From: Atrichornis clamosus
Taxonomy: Eukaryota > Chordata > Aves > Passeriformes > Menuridae
NCBI GenBank assembly: GCA_013400975.1
Contig: WBMZ01000188.1
Span: 107,158 to 171,157 of the forward strand
Reading direction: 5' to 3'
DNA: 64,000 nt
Position numbers and translations under genes: made by a program
Shown: positions 27,201-42,200 of the stretch, piece after piece
Layout of the letters: each line of letters starts with the position of its first letter
Numbering within the stretch: position 1 is the stretch's first letter
Notes under the pieces: generated by a model
Told to the model about the DNA's origin: nothing
Seen by the model: only the letters and a program-made list of their open reading frames with translations
Database searches by the model: none

Positions 27201-30200
27201 TACCTAGAAGTACAACAGTAATGCAATGTTGAATCCTAGTTTGCCTTCAAGTTCAAAATCCTTCAAGCCTCCTGGAGACTCATACAAGGATGTCTCCATA
27301 CCTGCCTCAAGGATACACACAGCATTGTAGGTCAGAACAAACTGGGAAACCCTCACTACCCAGAGCACTTCATCTCCCTCAGTGAGCCTCTCCACAAGAA
27401 GGATGTAAATGGGATTAGAAACCAGGGTAACAAAACATGACATTTCAGGAATATTATTCCAGGACAAAAAAAAAAAAAACCCTATGAAGTACAAAAATCA
27501 AATCTGGAAGGCAAGAAACTTCATCAGGTAAGCCTAGAGCACTGTCTTGTAAATGTTCTTAAAAGGAAGATGCTGGGCAGTTACAGGATCTCATGGTGGA
27601 CTTTGGAAATGCTGGGACATAACTTATATCATTTCCATTCTTTATCAGAACTTATTTGAAAAATACCTTCTGCTCCTGAAGATACCATGAGATTTCTCAG
27701 TGGAAATGCTTCACAGAGCAAGTCAAATCTGTTATCTAGAGGAGGTCTGAACTTTAAATAAAGTACAAATGTGGATGGCGTGCATGTCATAGAAGTGCAA
27801 CAGTACCCAGCTACTGCAAATCCCATCATTGTGCCTTTCACATTTGAAACAGAAAAACATGTTATGCTTGTAAAACAAGGGGCTCCTTCACTTCTCACAT
27901 CAGCATGCTCAGAAGGATGAATGCCCAGATACAAAGACCCACACTCTAAGACCTATGGCTCAAGAGTCAAAGGCCCCTGTCAGAGGTCTAAAGAATACAG
28001 GAAATAGTCTTAATTCCAGGATTTGAAGAAGTATAAATACCGAGTGATATGTTATTGTCTTCAAACTGAGGCCAACTATGAATGAAGTACTATAATAATT
28101 TTGTTTATGAATTCAAGAAGCAATAAATATCCCAATTCTCAGGACTGGATTACGAAACAAACTGAATTATAAAATAAAATGTACTTTTTTCACTTCAATA
28201 AATTAACTTACTTCAAGTCCACTTCTAATAATTCTATTTGATTCCACCACAAAAGGCATCCTACATACCTGACTAGCAATCTTTAATAGAATATAAAAAG
28301 CCCCACATCAGTAAAATAAGCCTCATCTGAAAACCACTGGAAATCTGGTTTCTAAATCTTCTGAGCCTCCCTTTAAACCAATTCCATTGGAAGAAAACAA
28401 GAAAAGACAAAAACAAGACCAAAAGAAAGTTGGAAACACATTTGACTACCTAATAATTGCTAAAAATTAATAAATTACTGTGGAAGAAAGATACAAGTGG
28501 ACACTGGACCACCTTGTTATTGAAGACCAGCACCAACTACTGCAACTATTGCCCAGCTTCTTTTGTCCAATCAAACATTCTGGTATTTTGGATATAAATG
28601 CTTTTGAGGTCCACCTCATAAACATAGGTGGAAAGAGTGCTCCACACAATCAAGACTTGATCTCAAATTGATTAAATAGGCCTTACAGTAAATATATATT
28701 TAGTAACTTTACTGAGCAAATAGTTTTATCCTCAATCAAAACCTGGCTCTATTTAATGATAGATTTAGTAAGTACTGACAGAGATGTCAAACACCACTTT
28801 ACCTATATTATGTACCTTTATTCATCATTAAACTTTTTAAAATAGTACATTAAGTATTTTTCTGAACAAAATTTTCAACAATATTTTACTGTCTCTCTCA
28901 GGCAGCTCAATTCCTGTTCTGCTGTTTTCAATTGCCTCATCAGCACTTAGAAGATCAAATTTCAGTGACTTCAAGATATCCAAGCATCAGTATGCAAGCC
29001 AAAATTTAATTCAGAAGCTGAAAGAAAATCAGTAAAACTACTTTTAGAAGGGAACAACCGTACTTTATCTATCACAGTTTTTGCTGCCTGTAATTCAAAT
29101 ATTTAAAAACCCCAAAACCACCACAACAACAAAACAAAATAGAACAACAAAAAAAGTACAAATGTTTTTGGCCAGAAACAGGGAAGCATGGCTCATCAAT
29201 ACCTTTAAAAATGCATATGGGAAAAGAAAGTATTTAGCCAGAAGCATGCCAGTATCCAGTCTCGGTAAAGAGACAACCTGCACAGAATGACCCAACCACC
29301 AATAAATTAAAAATAAAAGTTAACTGTTTTGAATAGATGTTTGAGCTGGTCCTCCATCAGTATGAGAAAAATTGAATGTTAAATCAGCTTTGCCAGAAAT
29401 AGAATTTGTGGCTCTCTAGAAACAGCTTTAAAAGGAGAATTATGTCATCTTCTTAGGATTCAGGAAGAAAAGAATGTACTGTTACCCAGCATCATTCTCT
29501 GCATGTATTACTCCAGTCCTTTGTGCTTACCTTTGTAGAATGCCATTTTCTTGTGGTATAACACCATTTATAGCTGCCTGCAAAGAGAAACAAATTCTGA
29601 GTCAAGCATACAGAACAAAAATACACCAGAACTTCTATAATGTATTTTAAAGAGTGATCAATTTGCTTCAAAATATGCCCTAAAATGCTCTCCATTTAGT
29701 GAATATTCTTGGTAAACGATACTGTCATTACAGTATCTGCATAAAATAAGAACCATTTCTCAGTGAAAACGAACGTGAACTGAATCTCAGACTCCTGTAT
29801 GCGTGTGATGGATTTCCCAGGTGGAATGCCTGGGAATGCACTGCATGCCCCGTGCTCAGTCAAGCTCTCTGTACACTGGGTACCCACAGCCAGGGAAGAC
29901 ACTGCTCCCGAACACACTGAGCTAACTGTGCACAGCCCAGGCAGCCACACAGCACGTCCACAGAAAATCCAGTGTTTCCAGAAGTATCACACGTGGCCAT
30001 GCCTATAAACCTGCCCAGCTGCACTCAGCCTGTGTGTGCCAGCCTCCTGTGCCCCCCAGAGGCTGAGCTGGTGCGAAGGGCTACCCAAGAGCAGCTCCAC
30101 CACGCCCGCAGCCCGCGCCAGCCTGCTCCTGGCTCACTCACACACAGGTACCATCCAGCCTCCTCACACTGCCAGGGAATCACAGAAGTGATCACCCCAA

Positions 30201-33200
30201 AAATTCCAACCATCTTCAGGTAGAAATGGAAGTATTTTTAAAGTAGGGTTTGTGCAGTTAAATACATTCCATGCTGTCCAGATCATCAGAATAAACAAAA
30301 TATTACTTATATATGTAGAAGTACAAACCCAGACATCTGCATTCAGGTTTGAAATCAGTTATTACCCATAAAAATATCCTAATGAATTCCATCTCATATT
30401 AAAATGGGTAACTTTTAAACTTGTCACAACATGCCCCAGTGTCAAGCTCAAATCCCCGCTTCTGACAAAATTACCTGCTCAGCCTGTTGCAGCATTGCTC
30501 TGTTCTATATTGCAGAAAATTGTAATGCATTTCCAGCACATCTGATGCTACTGAAGTTTATATAAACTTTGAAATTATATATAAGTCAAGATGAGGAAAA
30601 AAAAAACCAACTTGGGAAGCCAGTAAGACCCTCTTCCACAGTATTTTGAAGACAGCTTTTTTAGACTGCTCTATACCACCAAAAATAGGTGTTGGGATTT
30701 TTCAGATTTGAGGAGCAGTAGAAGTGACACCCTGTGAGCTGATGAAGGTGACTTACACACCAGGTCCTCAGCCAATTAAACTTTGTTCTGACTATTGTTA
30801 GAAGACATGTGAACAAAGATGTCAGAACCCTACCTAACTTCAGACTTTTAACCCTAGCACAGCAGTGGGCAGGTAAGATGGAATAGCATGGGAGAGAATT
30901 TGACAGGGAATGAGAAACAATTAAAAAAAAAACTAGAGAAGAGAAAAGCCAGACCTCAAAAAAACAATTTTGTTTCTCCCTTTGATTTTTAACCACTGTG
31001 GAGTTGACAGGTCCATATTTGTTAGGCTTAACAGTGAGATCAAAGAAAGCTTGTAGCATCCCACTACTCTCCAGTATCTCCTGCACCAGCAGCAATTCAT
31101 GCACTCTACTATCACAACTTTAATATCCATCCTCATATGCCAGATGTACGTGACCCGTTGGCCAGAACATCTGCTGAATGAGTGTCCAGTCCCCAGTGAA
31201 GAAGAGAACGCTGATGTTTAGAAGCTCACAGACTGCCTGGTACTCCAGGAGGACAAAGTCATACCCTGTGACTGAACTACTGACAGCCATCATCTATCAA
31301 CACCACTTTTACAAACTAACATTGCAAAAATGTAGCTTAAATAAGTCCTTAATAAACACAAAAATAGATGTAAACAAGATTTAAATGCTATGGTTTCTTT
31401 TTCTCTGAATATATACACGATTTTTTTACAATTTCCAGTAATAGTTAAGGCTAAAGTCAAAAAGCTTTATTGCTGAATTCAGCTAAGTTACTGTGATATT
31501 GCAATAATATTTACCATGCATTTAGAAACAAATATTGCATAAATAACAATAAAAAAAGCAGAGAATGAAAAGGTCAGAGGTACCCATGAGCTACAGCAAC
31601 AACCCATGAAGCTGTATCAAATTACAGCAAAAACAAAGTCGCCTACCAGATCAGCTTTTAAATCAGTTTATTCACTGTACATGGCAATAATCAGTGGTTT
31701 CTTTTTAACATGTCTCATTTATCATCATTGTGGTTTTTGCAGTCATACACAGCTCTTGATCATGTTCATCTAATAAACCTCCAGCAAAGAGTAGGAGGTT
31801 TTGGTTTATTTGGGTTTTTCTGGATTGGCTTTTCCCTCCCTTACTCTTCAGCAACATACATTTAATTCCTGTTAATCAACAGATGAAGTCGGCTGAAAGA
31901 CAAAATTATCCTTTATTTTGCATCTGTAAGACACAAAGAGCAAATACAGGTTTTGTACCACAGAACCTCCACTAATACTGAACTGCTGGTGCAACAGAAT
32001 TCTCCTTACTTGGGGAAAAGAAGCTGCTTCAGCTATGAAGAAATACAGCAATGTGGCATTTTCACACTTCTGTCAAAGCTCCTGTCTCAGAGGATTAAAT
32101 CAGCTCAAACTTCTCCTGAGCCTAGTTAGAGGGGTTAAATACGATAGAGGCTCCAAGTTATTTTCTTTAAAACTGAATAACTCACTTGTTCACATCCCCA
32201 GTTTTGTAAACTTGATGACATTTAAGGGGCACAGGAGTAAGAAAAAACAGCAGCAGCATTATGTACTTTTTTGATGGAAAGACCTCTATTAACCACACTG
32301 TAAAACTAAAGAGTTCAGACACTGTTTGTTAAGCAAGATGGAAGACTAAAATAATGTAGACAGCAAATGGTAGCAGTGCACATGTACATACTGCATAAAT
32401 ATTAAATATCCATGTTCTAACAAGACAGCTATAAGTAGACCCTGCAAAGAAAAAAGAAAAAGGAACAACCATCTGCTTTAGAATTTCATTGGGAGAAGGT
32501 TGAGGCTATAAAAAAAATAAAAATTAAAACAAGAACACGTTACTAAGGCAAGATCTGTTCCAGGCTGTTCTTCCCCAGTGTCAGTCCCCTTTGAGAGAGG
32601 ATCACATCTCTATGGTTATGCAAACACTCAAAGATATTTCATTTTTTTGTCTCTCCAAACAGGCATCTTTGATCACCAAAACCAGCCTGAGTGACTCATC
32701 TAAAGCCATTAAAAATGCACATGACCCTTGAAACAATTTTAATAACCAGTGCATTAAATCTATCCATGGGTTATTAAATATAAAGAGACCATGTCTGGAT
32801 GAGAAAGCTTCTTCAGCTCCCAGTAAATAACCTGTTGCTGAGAGTGATGCCAGGGAAGCAGCACTCTGTGCTTATGCTGCTCTCACATTGCATATCCATG
32901 AGTGTCCCTGCTGGATCTGGGGTAGCACAGCTTTGACAGCCTATTCTAATGCTATCACTATTTAAACAGTGAAGTTCACCTTAAATGGAAAATTATGGGG
33001 GTTTCAGAAGATTTTTCCCAAAGTCAAGAATCACAGGTGTGTCTCAGTGCTACCCATACACAAATTCTACCATAACACTGTTCAAACTTGAAACAGAGGA
33101 TAATTTCTGTTTCAATAACAACATTCAAACGACTGCCAGGCCCACAATTTATTTCATGAAATTATAAGCAAAATTTAGTTATTCTCAATGTATACATTTT

Positions 33201-36200
33201 GTTTAGAGATATCAATCATATATCCAGGAATTGGAACAGCTTATTTAAGAATTTATTAAGCACTGCATAACCTGACCTAATTGGACGTGCTTTGGGCCAG
33301 ACTGACATCCAGAAACAACTCCAAACTAAAGCACTCTGTGACTCCATCATCCAACAGTATAGGTTAGCTTTACTGTAAATCATTACCATTACTGTGAATC
33401 CTGGGGTTTTTTTGTAAATGAAAAGGACAACAGGAACATGATGTAATACTGGACTGACAAATGCTCATTACAATGGTTCAAAGTAACTATTTTTTTGTGT
33501 GTTTTTTACAGCAGCATGCTTCCAAATTACAGTATAAAATATACTCAATCCAACCTTTTTGTTTCCTGCAAACATAGAGAACAATAAGGCAAGAGGGTTA
33601 AAGAAAGGTTAGCAAATTCATTAACAGTTTGGACAACACAGAAACTCTGTGGCATTCTGAAATTACTTAAGTGCCTAAAGAACACTGTGAAGCAGACTGT
33701 GAAATTTAGAACTTCTCCTCAAAAGAATATTAACTTAACTAGATTAGTCAGTTCTGACTAATTGTGACTATCTTTTATGAGTACAAAACAGTGTTAGAGA
33801 GCAAACCAAGAATCACCATTTCTTAATAATCTATTGAAGCAACAATGTTGATTACTTCCTTCAAAATACACAATTCTAGTACTAACCATTTAAAAGCAAC
33901 TGAGCACATCTTACAGTGACTCTCATCCCAGGGGAATGAAGGTCCTATGAATAATTATCAACAAACTGTGGCGTTTTAGAGAGCACAAACATTAAACTCA
34001 CAAGTTGTAAAGACTCAGTGGTTATCTCAAAGTTTTAAGATGGACTGGATTCACCATTCATATTATTTAAAAGCAGAATATTCAAATGAGGCAAGGGATT
34101 CCTTCCTCTTCATGAACTTCAGATGGGAGGTAGTTTTTAAATCTCCAGAATTTGAAAGTGATGTTTAGATGAAATATCTGAAGAGTTAAAGGCAGGCTCA
34201 GGCAAAAGTGCAGTTAAAGGCTTTTGCAATGGGTGTGGAGGGAGCTCTTTCTCAGTGGCCAACTCTTGTTCCTTCCCTCTCCCTCTCCAACCTCCACAGC
34301 ACACAATGGTTTTGGCTGACAGTACAGACCCTACCCTAGACACAGACCCCTTAAAATTTCCCCCTTTGAACCTCTACCCCAGTGAAGAGCAAGAAGTTTT
34401 ACAAAGCGCAATACGAGACCAACCCTCCAAAATAGGGTACTACAAAAACCACGTCTCTAAGCACAAGGGGAAAGCAAGTTCAAGCAGCACAGTGCTGGAA
34501 GACCAACCCTTTCAGAGCAAGAGGCTGGAGAGGTGTAAATACCGTGCACACAGAGAGCTGCACGAGCTTCACTGGGATAAATAACCATATCAGCTTAACA
34601 CAACCAGCACAAGTTGCTTGCACAGAATTCCAGAAGCCTTATTTATGTTTGACTGAATTCACCAAGTAAGACCACTTGAGTCTGCTTACTTCAGCCCGCA
34701 CAGAGCTTTACATTTGTTTAGCTAAAAATGGAGAGGTTTACGTCAAACAAACACAACACATGAATGAGACATAGACACAGGGTAGTAGGAATTGCCACAG
34801 CAGATGATCCAAAACTCAAAGATGTCCAATCAAACAGCATCAAGTGCTTCAGAGAGCCACAGGGAATTATAACCGAGTGACTGCTCATGGGGCATTTTCT
34901 TCCAACCCCCCAATTTTCTGTAGGTCTGACACAATCAGATTTACAGCATTGATACTTTTTTTGTTGTATTCAACGTAAGGCAATAGGCTCATAAACCACG
35001 TATTTGATTATTTCTATAAAACTCAGAGCTTTCTTTGATGAGAGGATTCATTTATTATGACTTCCAAAAATCTATATTCTTCCCCAAGTGCTACAAACTC
35101 TGATTTTACTTTCAGTTTAAAATGTCTGGTAAGCAAAAAAACCCAAAATTCTGCATTATGTGTCTTTGCTGTTTATTTTGCCTCTTCTTCTTGATATATA
35201 TTTAATATTTCCTTGATATTAAAAAAAATTCTCTCAAATCACAAATTCAGAAAGTCTGCCCCATGCTGTTTTCTACATTAGTAGAAGACAAGAGGAGGTG
35301 TTAGCTGCTTGTAGGACTGTATTTTAAAATATAACAAAAAAAAAGGTCATTTTGTTGTTTCACACTAAAAAACAAAGAAAAACATGTTTTAAACTTTGAT
35401 TCTTTGAGCATTTGATCTTTGATTTATTTCTCTGATTACTCACGTGACTATAACACCAAAACCTACACACAAAATCTCACTACAGAGGGAGAGATGACAA
35501 ACGAGACAAACATAGTATGGTTTTGAGCTCAGTAGAATAAAAAAGTTGTAGCTGTTATATTTTGGAAATATCAGCCAGTATTCATCTGTGCTATCAACCC
35601 ATCCTGCTTGAGGATCACCCCAGATTTGTTGAATTCGAACAACTTAAACATTTTTTAAAGCTAAAAATGTAATGAAATACACTAAAAAGCCCTCAATAAG
35701 CAATATATAATACACTAGAAAAATTATTTCTCTTTTGTATTTTATGATATATTTCCACAGCACAAAAAGGGTCATTAATATTACTCTGCTTACAACTGTC
35801 ATTCCATTGCAAATAATTCTACTAATCTCGGCAAAATGTGATATTCTCCCTAACATACAATATTCCTACTCTAATTTTTTGCTTTCATATGATAAATTTC
35901 TTATGCTAAAGATTTAAAATCCATTTTTCATTCAGTGTTCAAACAAAACAAAACGATAATAAAACTCCAAATGCCTTCTAAAATTGAGAGGGATTAAAAA
36001 AAAAAAAAAAAAAAGAAACAAACTCCAAAACTCAAAAAATATCCAGAGAGGAAAAACAAATAATTAAATGATAAAGGAAAGCATTAGTGAGACATAGAAT
36101 CCATGAAAGGACTGAAAAAGCAAAAGTGAATTTCAAACTGCTTCCAAACCATAAATCTGTGTGACAAAGGAACACACTTTCATATGCAACAGTAGAGCAA

Positions 36201-39200
36201 AACAGGAGAAGTGCAAATATTTATTAATTCCTTTCGAGCACAGAAGTATTTCTTAAATTGAAACTAACTCACAGGGCTCTGCTATATGCATGTATTTTAG
36301 TAATAACTGTAAAAGCTTTGAAATAATGCTCCTCTAAGAACTTTCTTTTTTTGCAAATACTAATTTGGGCTTGTATTTTCAACAGAACGGATAATAACGG
36401 GTGCAGACATCAAAATATTTGTTCCGACCCGCTCATATCATTAATTTGGGAAACTGGACAAAAAGTAAGAGCATGTATTGACTTTTCTTGCAATCAGTTT
36501 ACAATAATAAAAAAGTAGAAAATTCTGTAATATGCAGTAGAAGTTTTAGCAACTGGTGCTGACAAAAACACAGTATAAGTATTAGTCAAATACTTCTTAC
36601 AAAGAAGATATTGCTATCACCTTCCTACATACAGAGCTACTTTGAAAGCATTACTTTCAGAGGTTACAAAAATTGACTGCTATGAGTTTAAGTTATAAAA
36701 AATATTATTTGGTTTGGATTTTTAAATTAATTCAGTAATATTTAAATAACAAAATTACTAATTGTGCCCCAGTAGTAAAAGAAGCAATCTCTACCTTTGT
36801 TATTTTTGGCAGCTTTTTCAAGGCAAAGGAATGAGTCAGCTTTTTCCTGCAGCTTATGTTATACTTGCTGGCGTTTCCCCAGCTTTGAAAGTCTCAAAAG
36901 TATTTCCAAGTGCTAGACGTGAAGTTACACCCACAAAGTTTATACAGAATGACAGCATTTGTCCCCATCGTGGTTAAAATTTAACCAAAAACTGTAATTG
37001 AACTACAATGAAATGTCCTCTATGCATTCTGCTTTATTTCAGCTTGCTTTCTTTACAACAAATATACTTCATGAAAAGCTGCAAAACAATAGCATTGCTA
37101 ATAAAGCAAAAAATTAACATTTCATCAAAAAATGCCACATGAATACATTCATACAGATGATTCACTTCATCAGCAAGACAGCACGCATTGAAATAGTTTA
37201 CAATTAGCACTCTAGATGTGGTTTCCCATTTCTCCCTACTTCTTTGGTGGCTTCAGCAAATTTTTTCCTGTCACTCCTACAACATGCCTAAGTACACTAG
37301 GAAGCCTTTCAACAGTTTGATATATTTCTATAAGTCTGAGAAATAAAAAACCAATCTACATTTTGCACAGTTCCTTTTATATTGTCACTGCCTAATTCCC
37401 CAAACAAAGTGCAATCCCAGTAATAAATCCATAACTGAATGTGTTTTCCTGGCATAATGAAAGTGAAGAACATGTACAGATTTGTAAGAAGCTTAGGGAT
37501 TAGCACCTACCTGAGCTGACTGTAGTTCAGCAGGAATAAAGGAAAACAATCTGCTCTCAACTACCCACTCAATACTCATTCACATAGAAAGGGAAAGTGG
37601 ACCATGAGGTGTCTGCTACTTTGACACACATACAAGTATCTTGGTCTTAGTCATTAATGTTACAACTTTGACATTAATGCTGCTTCACCTTCTAACTTAA
37701 GAGAAAGGAATGCTTATGCAAATATCAAAACATATTTTGTTACTCCTCAAAACATTAAACTAGACAGCAGGAGAGTCAGATAAATCAAAGGCTATGCCCT
37801 GATAAAGAATATTGAAAAAATATCTATGTTCTGAACTCCCATATTTCTACCCCTCTCCTAATTAGTTTACACAAATTTGAACGGCAAAACTAAAATGTAA
37901 AGTTTAGGGATAGTTACCTCATGACAATATTTTTTTTTGTTCAGTCTTAAAAAAACAGTTGGGGGTCTTTTTAATCACTCCTTGTAACAACATACCTGCT
38001 CTTAGCAAGTACTACCAGGGATGAAATCTCAGGCCACAAGATCAAGTCATAGCAGCACTGCCAAAAGACTAAGGCCCCTTCACTGAAAAGCCGTAACACG
38101 AAATAACAACAGTGTTCAAATGACCCCAACTGTAGTCAGTCAACTGCCTAATCACTAATCCAAAATAAAAAAATAATTATGCAAGATTTAGCTTAAAAGT
38201 TTGGAAAGCAGAAAATCCCAAGCCGAGGTCTGTAACCTGCAAGTTGTCTCACAATATTTCTCCTTGCAACTCTCCAACCATCTGTGCCATGCTGCTGGTG
38301 GGGCAGCAACCCAGAGCTTCCAGGGCAGGCTGAGGAGAGTTTATTTAAATAAAACTAGAAACTATTCAGATATTCAACAGTATTACAAGTAAATCTGTTT
38401 TTAAGACACTCTGCTCTGAAAGCCTGATGGCTCTAGATGACTCCCAGCTTCTGTGGTAAAACCTTTCACAACTAAGTTTCACTTACAAAAAAGAGTCACA
38501 GCATTGGCACAGACGCTGGTTCTTAAATAGTTTACTTCGTTTTTCTCCTACTGAAACAGTCCCAACATGACTCAATGACAGACTAAACACTTGTCAAACA
38601 CATGTTTATAAGATGTGTGCAATTTTCAGTTCAGAGTAATAAACTACAGATACCTCATACCAGCCACGTCACTATTAATAAATTCTAGACATTTGTTCTT
38701 AAATTCAAATGTCTCAGGACAAATTAATGCTAAGCAATCTTCACAGAAACTACCACTACAGAGGTGGCAGCCTCTGAAAACAAATATTTGTAAAACCAAA
38801 GGCACGTGGGCGATGCATCTGTAGAGCTCCAGCAGTACTGGGATCTCAGGTGCTGATTTTTGTTTTTTCTCAGAACATGAAACTCTATTACAAGAAACAA
38901 GAGTCTTTTTCCATGAACTGAAATCTAAATTTATTAGTCCCGTTGCTTGTTTGATCACTATACAAGAAAAACTTAAGGAGCTTATTTCTTAAGTAACTAA
39001 ATTCCACCTGTTATTTGAAAAGGAGAGACAGAGCTTACTTTTTACTTTAAAATATTGTTAGCAAAATTTTACCTACAAATCTTCTCTGGTCAGAAATCTT
39101 TTCTGGTCAGAAAGAGAACTAAAATTTCATATACACATCATCACAGCAACAAAATACAACCATAAAATATATAAATCACAATCCCTTTGTTATTCTTACA

Positions 39201-42200
39201 TGAATAAAGCAGGTTTTCTCTACTAGGAAAATTAAAATCATATGAAATATATGAAACATATAAAGTCAAATTAAAATCATTATGAAACAAAATTACCTAT
39301 TTTAGATTAATGTAATCCCCTTAATGTCTAGAAAGCTATCTACTACATTACAAGTTAACTGTTACATTTGCTAAAATTGGGAAGGGGTAAAAATATGGAT
39401 TTCTTCATAGAGACTGAAGAGTGATTCCAGTTTAACAGGAACCAAACGGTGTTCATCCAGAAGGTACTTTGCCCAAGCTATAAATTCCACCCTATGGGAA
39501 AGATATATACCCCAATCCACCCTCTTAACATCAATGTGAGAATTAGACCCTTCTGATGAATCAAAACTGCAAAGCACATGTGAAACAGCACAAGAGAAAA
39601 CATGTTTAAAGCCGTGACTCTTAACTGTTTTAAATTTTAAAATTCGAAGTAATCAAAAGTTTCGGACACACAAGTAGATATTTACTATTTTTATTCTCCC
39701 TTTACTATGTTTGTTTCCTTGCATGGGTTAGAACATGCATATGACATTTTTATTTGGTTTGGTTCTGCTTCATTTGAAACTGTAGTTGCTCTGCTGAGCA
39801 CTTTCTGATGTCTTAACAGACCTGCAGGCACTGGACCAGGACAGACCCAGAGACACAACAGGACCAACTGCAATCTCTGCCCTCGCCAAAGACATGTAAA
39901 GTGACTGCCACAAGGGCAGTGTATTGAACACTTTCCTGCATCACCTGAAGCACCAATTACTGCAGTTAATAAGTCTCAGAAGTCAGCTTTTGGTTTTGAT
40001 AGGACCACGAAGATGGGAACACCTCAGTGCTGGCAGAGGTAACCTCTCTTCCTTGAAGCATTTTCTGAGATGACAAAGCAGCACACTTATTCTGCATTCT
40101 GCAAGTAGAGAATCTTAACGTCCTCCATATGTATTAATGGCAATAGTTTGGGTTTTGTTATTTTAATGGATGAATGTGCATACAGCTATGTGGAAAGCCA
40201 TACCATGATTACAACTGCCTATAGATCTTCACATTTCAAGTAGTCTTCCATGCAGAAAATATATAAAAAGGAAACATATTCTACTAGAGATTAAGGCAAT
40301 TGAAAGTAAATAAAAACAATGAATTTAATCTTATATTTAAGAATTAACTAGTCATCTGTGCTACCACCCAGTTGCATGAAATACACAGCATGCATCTGAG
40401 CTTAGTCAAAGACACAGAAATGTCACTTCAGAAGCTTCAAAAAGCTGGAAATCAAGAGAATGAGAAATACAACAATTTTTGCAAGCAGGGATCCCTAATT
40501 TAACAGAAAACACATTAATGACTTCTAAAGGGGATTTCTATAGTCTTTTCTACTTCTTTGTAAAAGAAAAGCTCACCTACAATTATGTCCTACTAGGAGG
40601 GATTAATGCTACAGCTGGACACACAGGAAACCTGCAACTCCTGAATTTCCTGGAGGACAGGCACCATGCCCACGGGATGCCTGCACCAGTGGGATGCCCA
40701 CCCACCAACACTGCGTGTGATTACTTAACTCAGGGCTTCCTTCTTCCTTCCCTCCGCTGGCAGCAGGGTTGGGAATGCTGGACAGGCACCTCACTGCAGT
40801 AACAGCGAGCATAAACCTACCGAGCTGACGAGAGCATGTTCCACAGGACACCGAGATCCACACAAGAAACCTGTCTAAAACTAAACTCTAAGAGCTCCTT
40901 TAAAAAAATTGGGATACAAACCTCTGCTTCCCACGGGCAGATATGACTGTTCATTTGATCCCAGGGAGAATGTTACTATTACACAGATGAGCCTGTGTTC
41001 CTAACACTGCAAGTCTCTCAGATCTAGTCCTAATGAGAGGAATATACCCGGAACTTCTCACTAGGCCCACAGTGAGTGCTGTCAAATGTGTGCCATATTC
41101 AGTACAGAATTCTAAAATAAAGAAAACTGCAGGTCAACAATACAAGATAAAAGGGCCAATATGATGAACACTATCACCATAAGTGCAGTCCTGGTTCCCA
41201 GCCTGCTTGCAATGAGACAAGAGAGCTGCTAAACACATGACATAAACACACTAAACACTGTCCCACATTTAAGGAGAAGAAAGGGCCATGTGCCAAGCTT
41301 GAATTAATCACCTAGTTTCTGGTAGCAGACTAATTCAAATTGATCAAAATAACATACAGAAAGATACCACATCAAAGCTGTAGCAGGACAATCAGAGAGA
41401 AAGAGAGCCAAAAGACATTGTTAGTGTATTAGTTTTACCAACTGCTACTGAATTTGCTACACATTATAACAAAAGAACGAAGTTAATGTATAGAAAGCAG
41501 TAAGAGATACAATAACAGATTGCTGATAACTCAAGAACCATGGCCCATTTTTTGCTAGGAATCCCACCTAAATGGGCACCTCCAAGGGCAGTAAAAAAGG
41601 AGAATTGCCAAGTCCTACCTAATTTTCGTCAGTTCAATTTTTCATTGGTTTTGTTACTTTTTTCCAAAAGACATTACACAGATGTAAAGATACACATACA
41701 AAATTGGTACTTATAGTTTAAAAAATCCTGTCTGACAAATAGCAACTATTTTTCAAGAGGTTTACATGCAAGATGCAAAAAAACCCTCATCTGTTTATCT
41801 GTTTAAAATTAAAAACTATAGTTGAGAGTTGAAGCTTTATAAAAACAGATGTTCAAAATATACAATTTCTCCTTCCAAGATACAGAATTGCTTCTTGTGA
41901 GATGATTCGTGGAACCCGAGTATGACAGGAACTGCAAGTCATCCTATCTCCAGATGCATTAAACTGCTGGTTTTACTCAAGTTATACTGTGCTTTCATCC
42001 TCTACAGAATATAGAATACCAAGCCAAGTACAGCAGGAAGGCATAAAGGTCATTTTGAAACTAAAAAGCAGGGTTTTTTTAATATATATAATCATTATAT
42101 ACGTACTTACAAGTAAAGTGAATATGGGATAATAAACACCCCCCTCCCCTGTTATTTTGATGAAATTTATTTTCTTCTTAAAGCAGTGTTAAAAAGTACC

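Noticed and set aside
35996..36014. Poly-A tract as the tail of a processed pseudogene
   Set aside because: The preceding sequence has no recognisable coding or repeat content and no flanking duplication was seen.
38644..38958. Cys-rich frame ([12 protein letters not shown]) suggesting a zinc finger
   Set aside because: It begins with GTG, has no early ATG, lacks the full ligand spacing of a known PHD or RING finger, and has no splice context.
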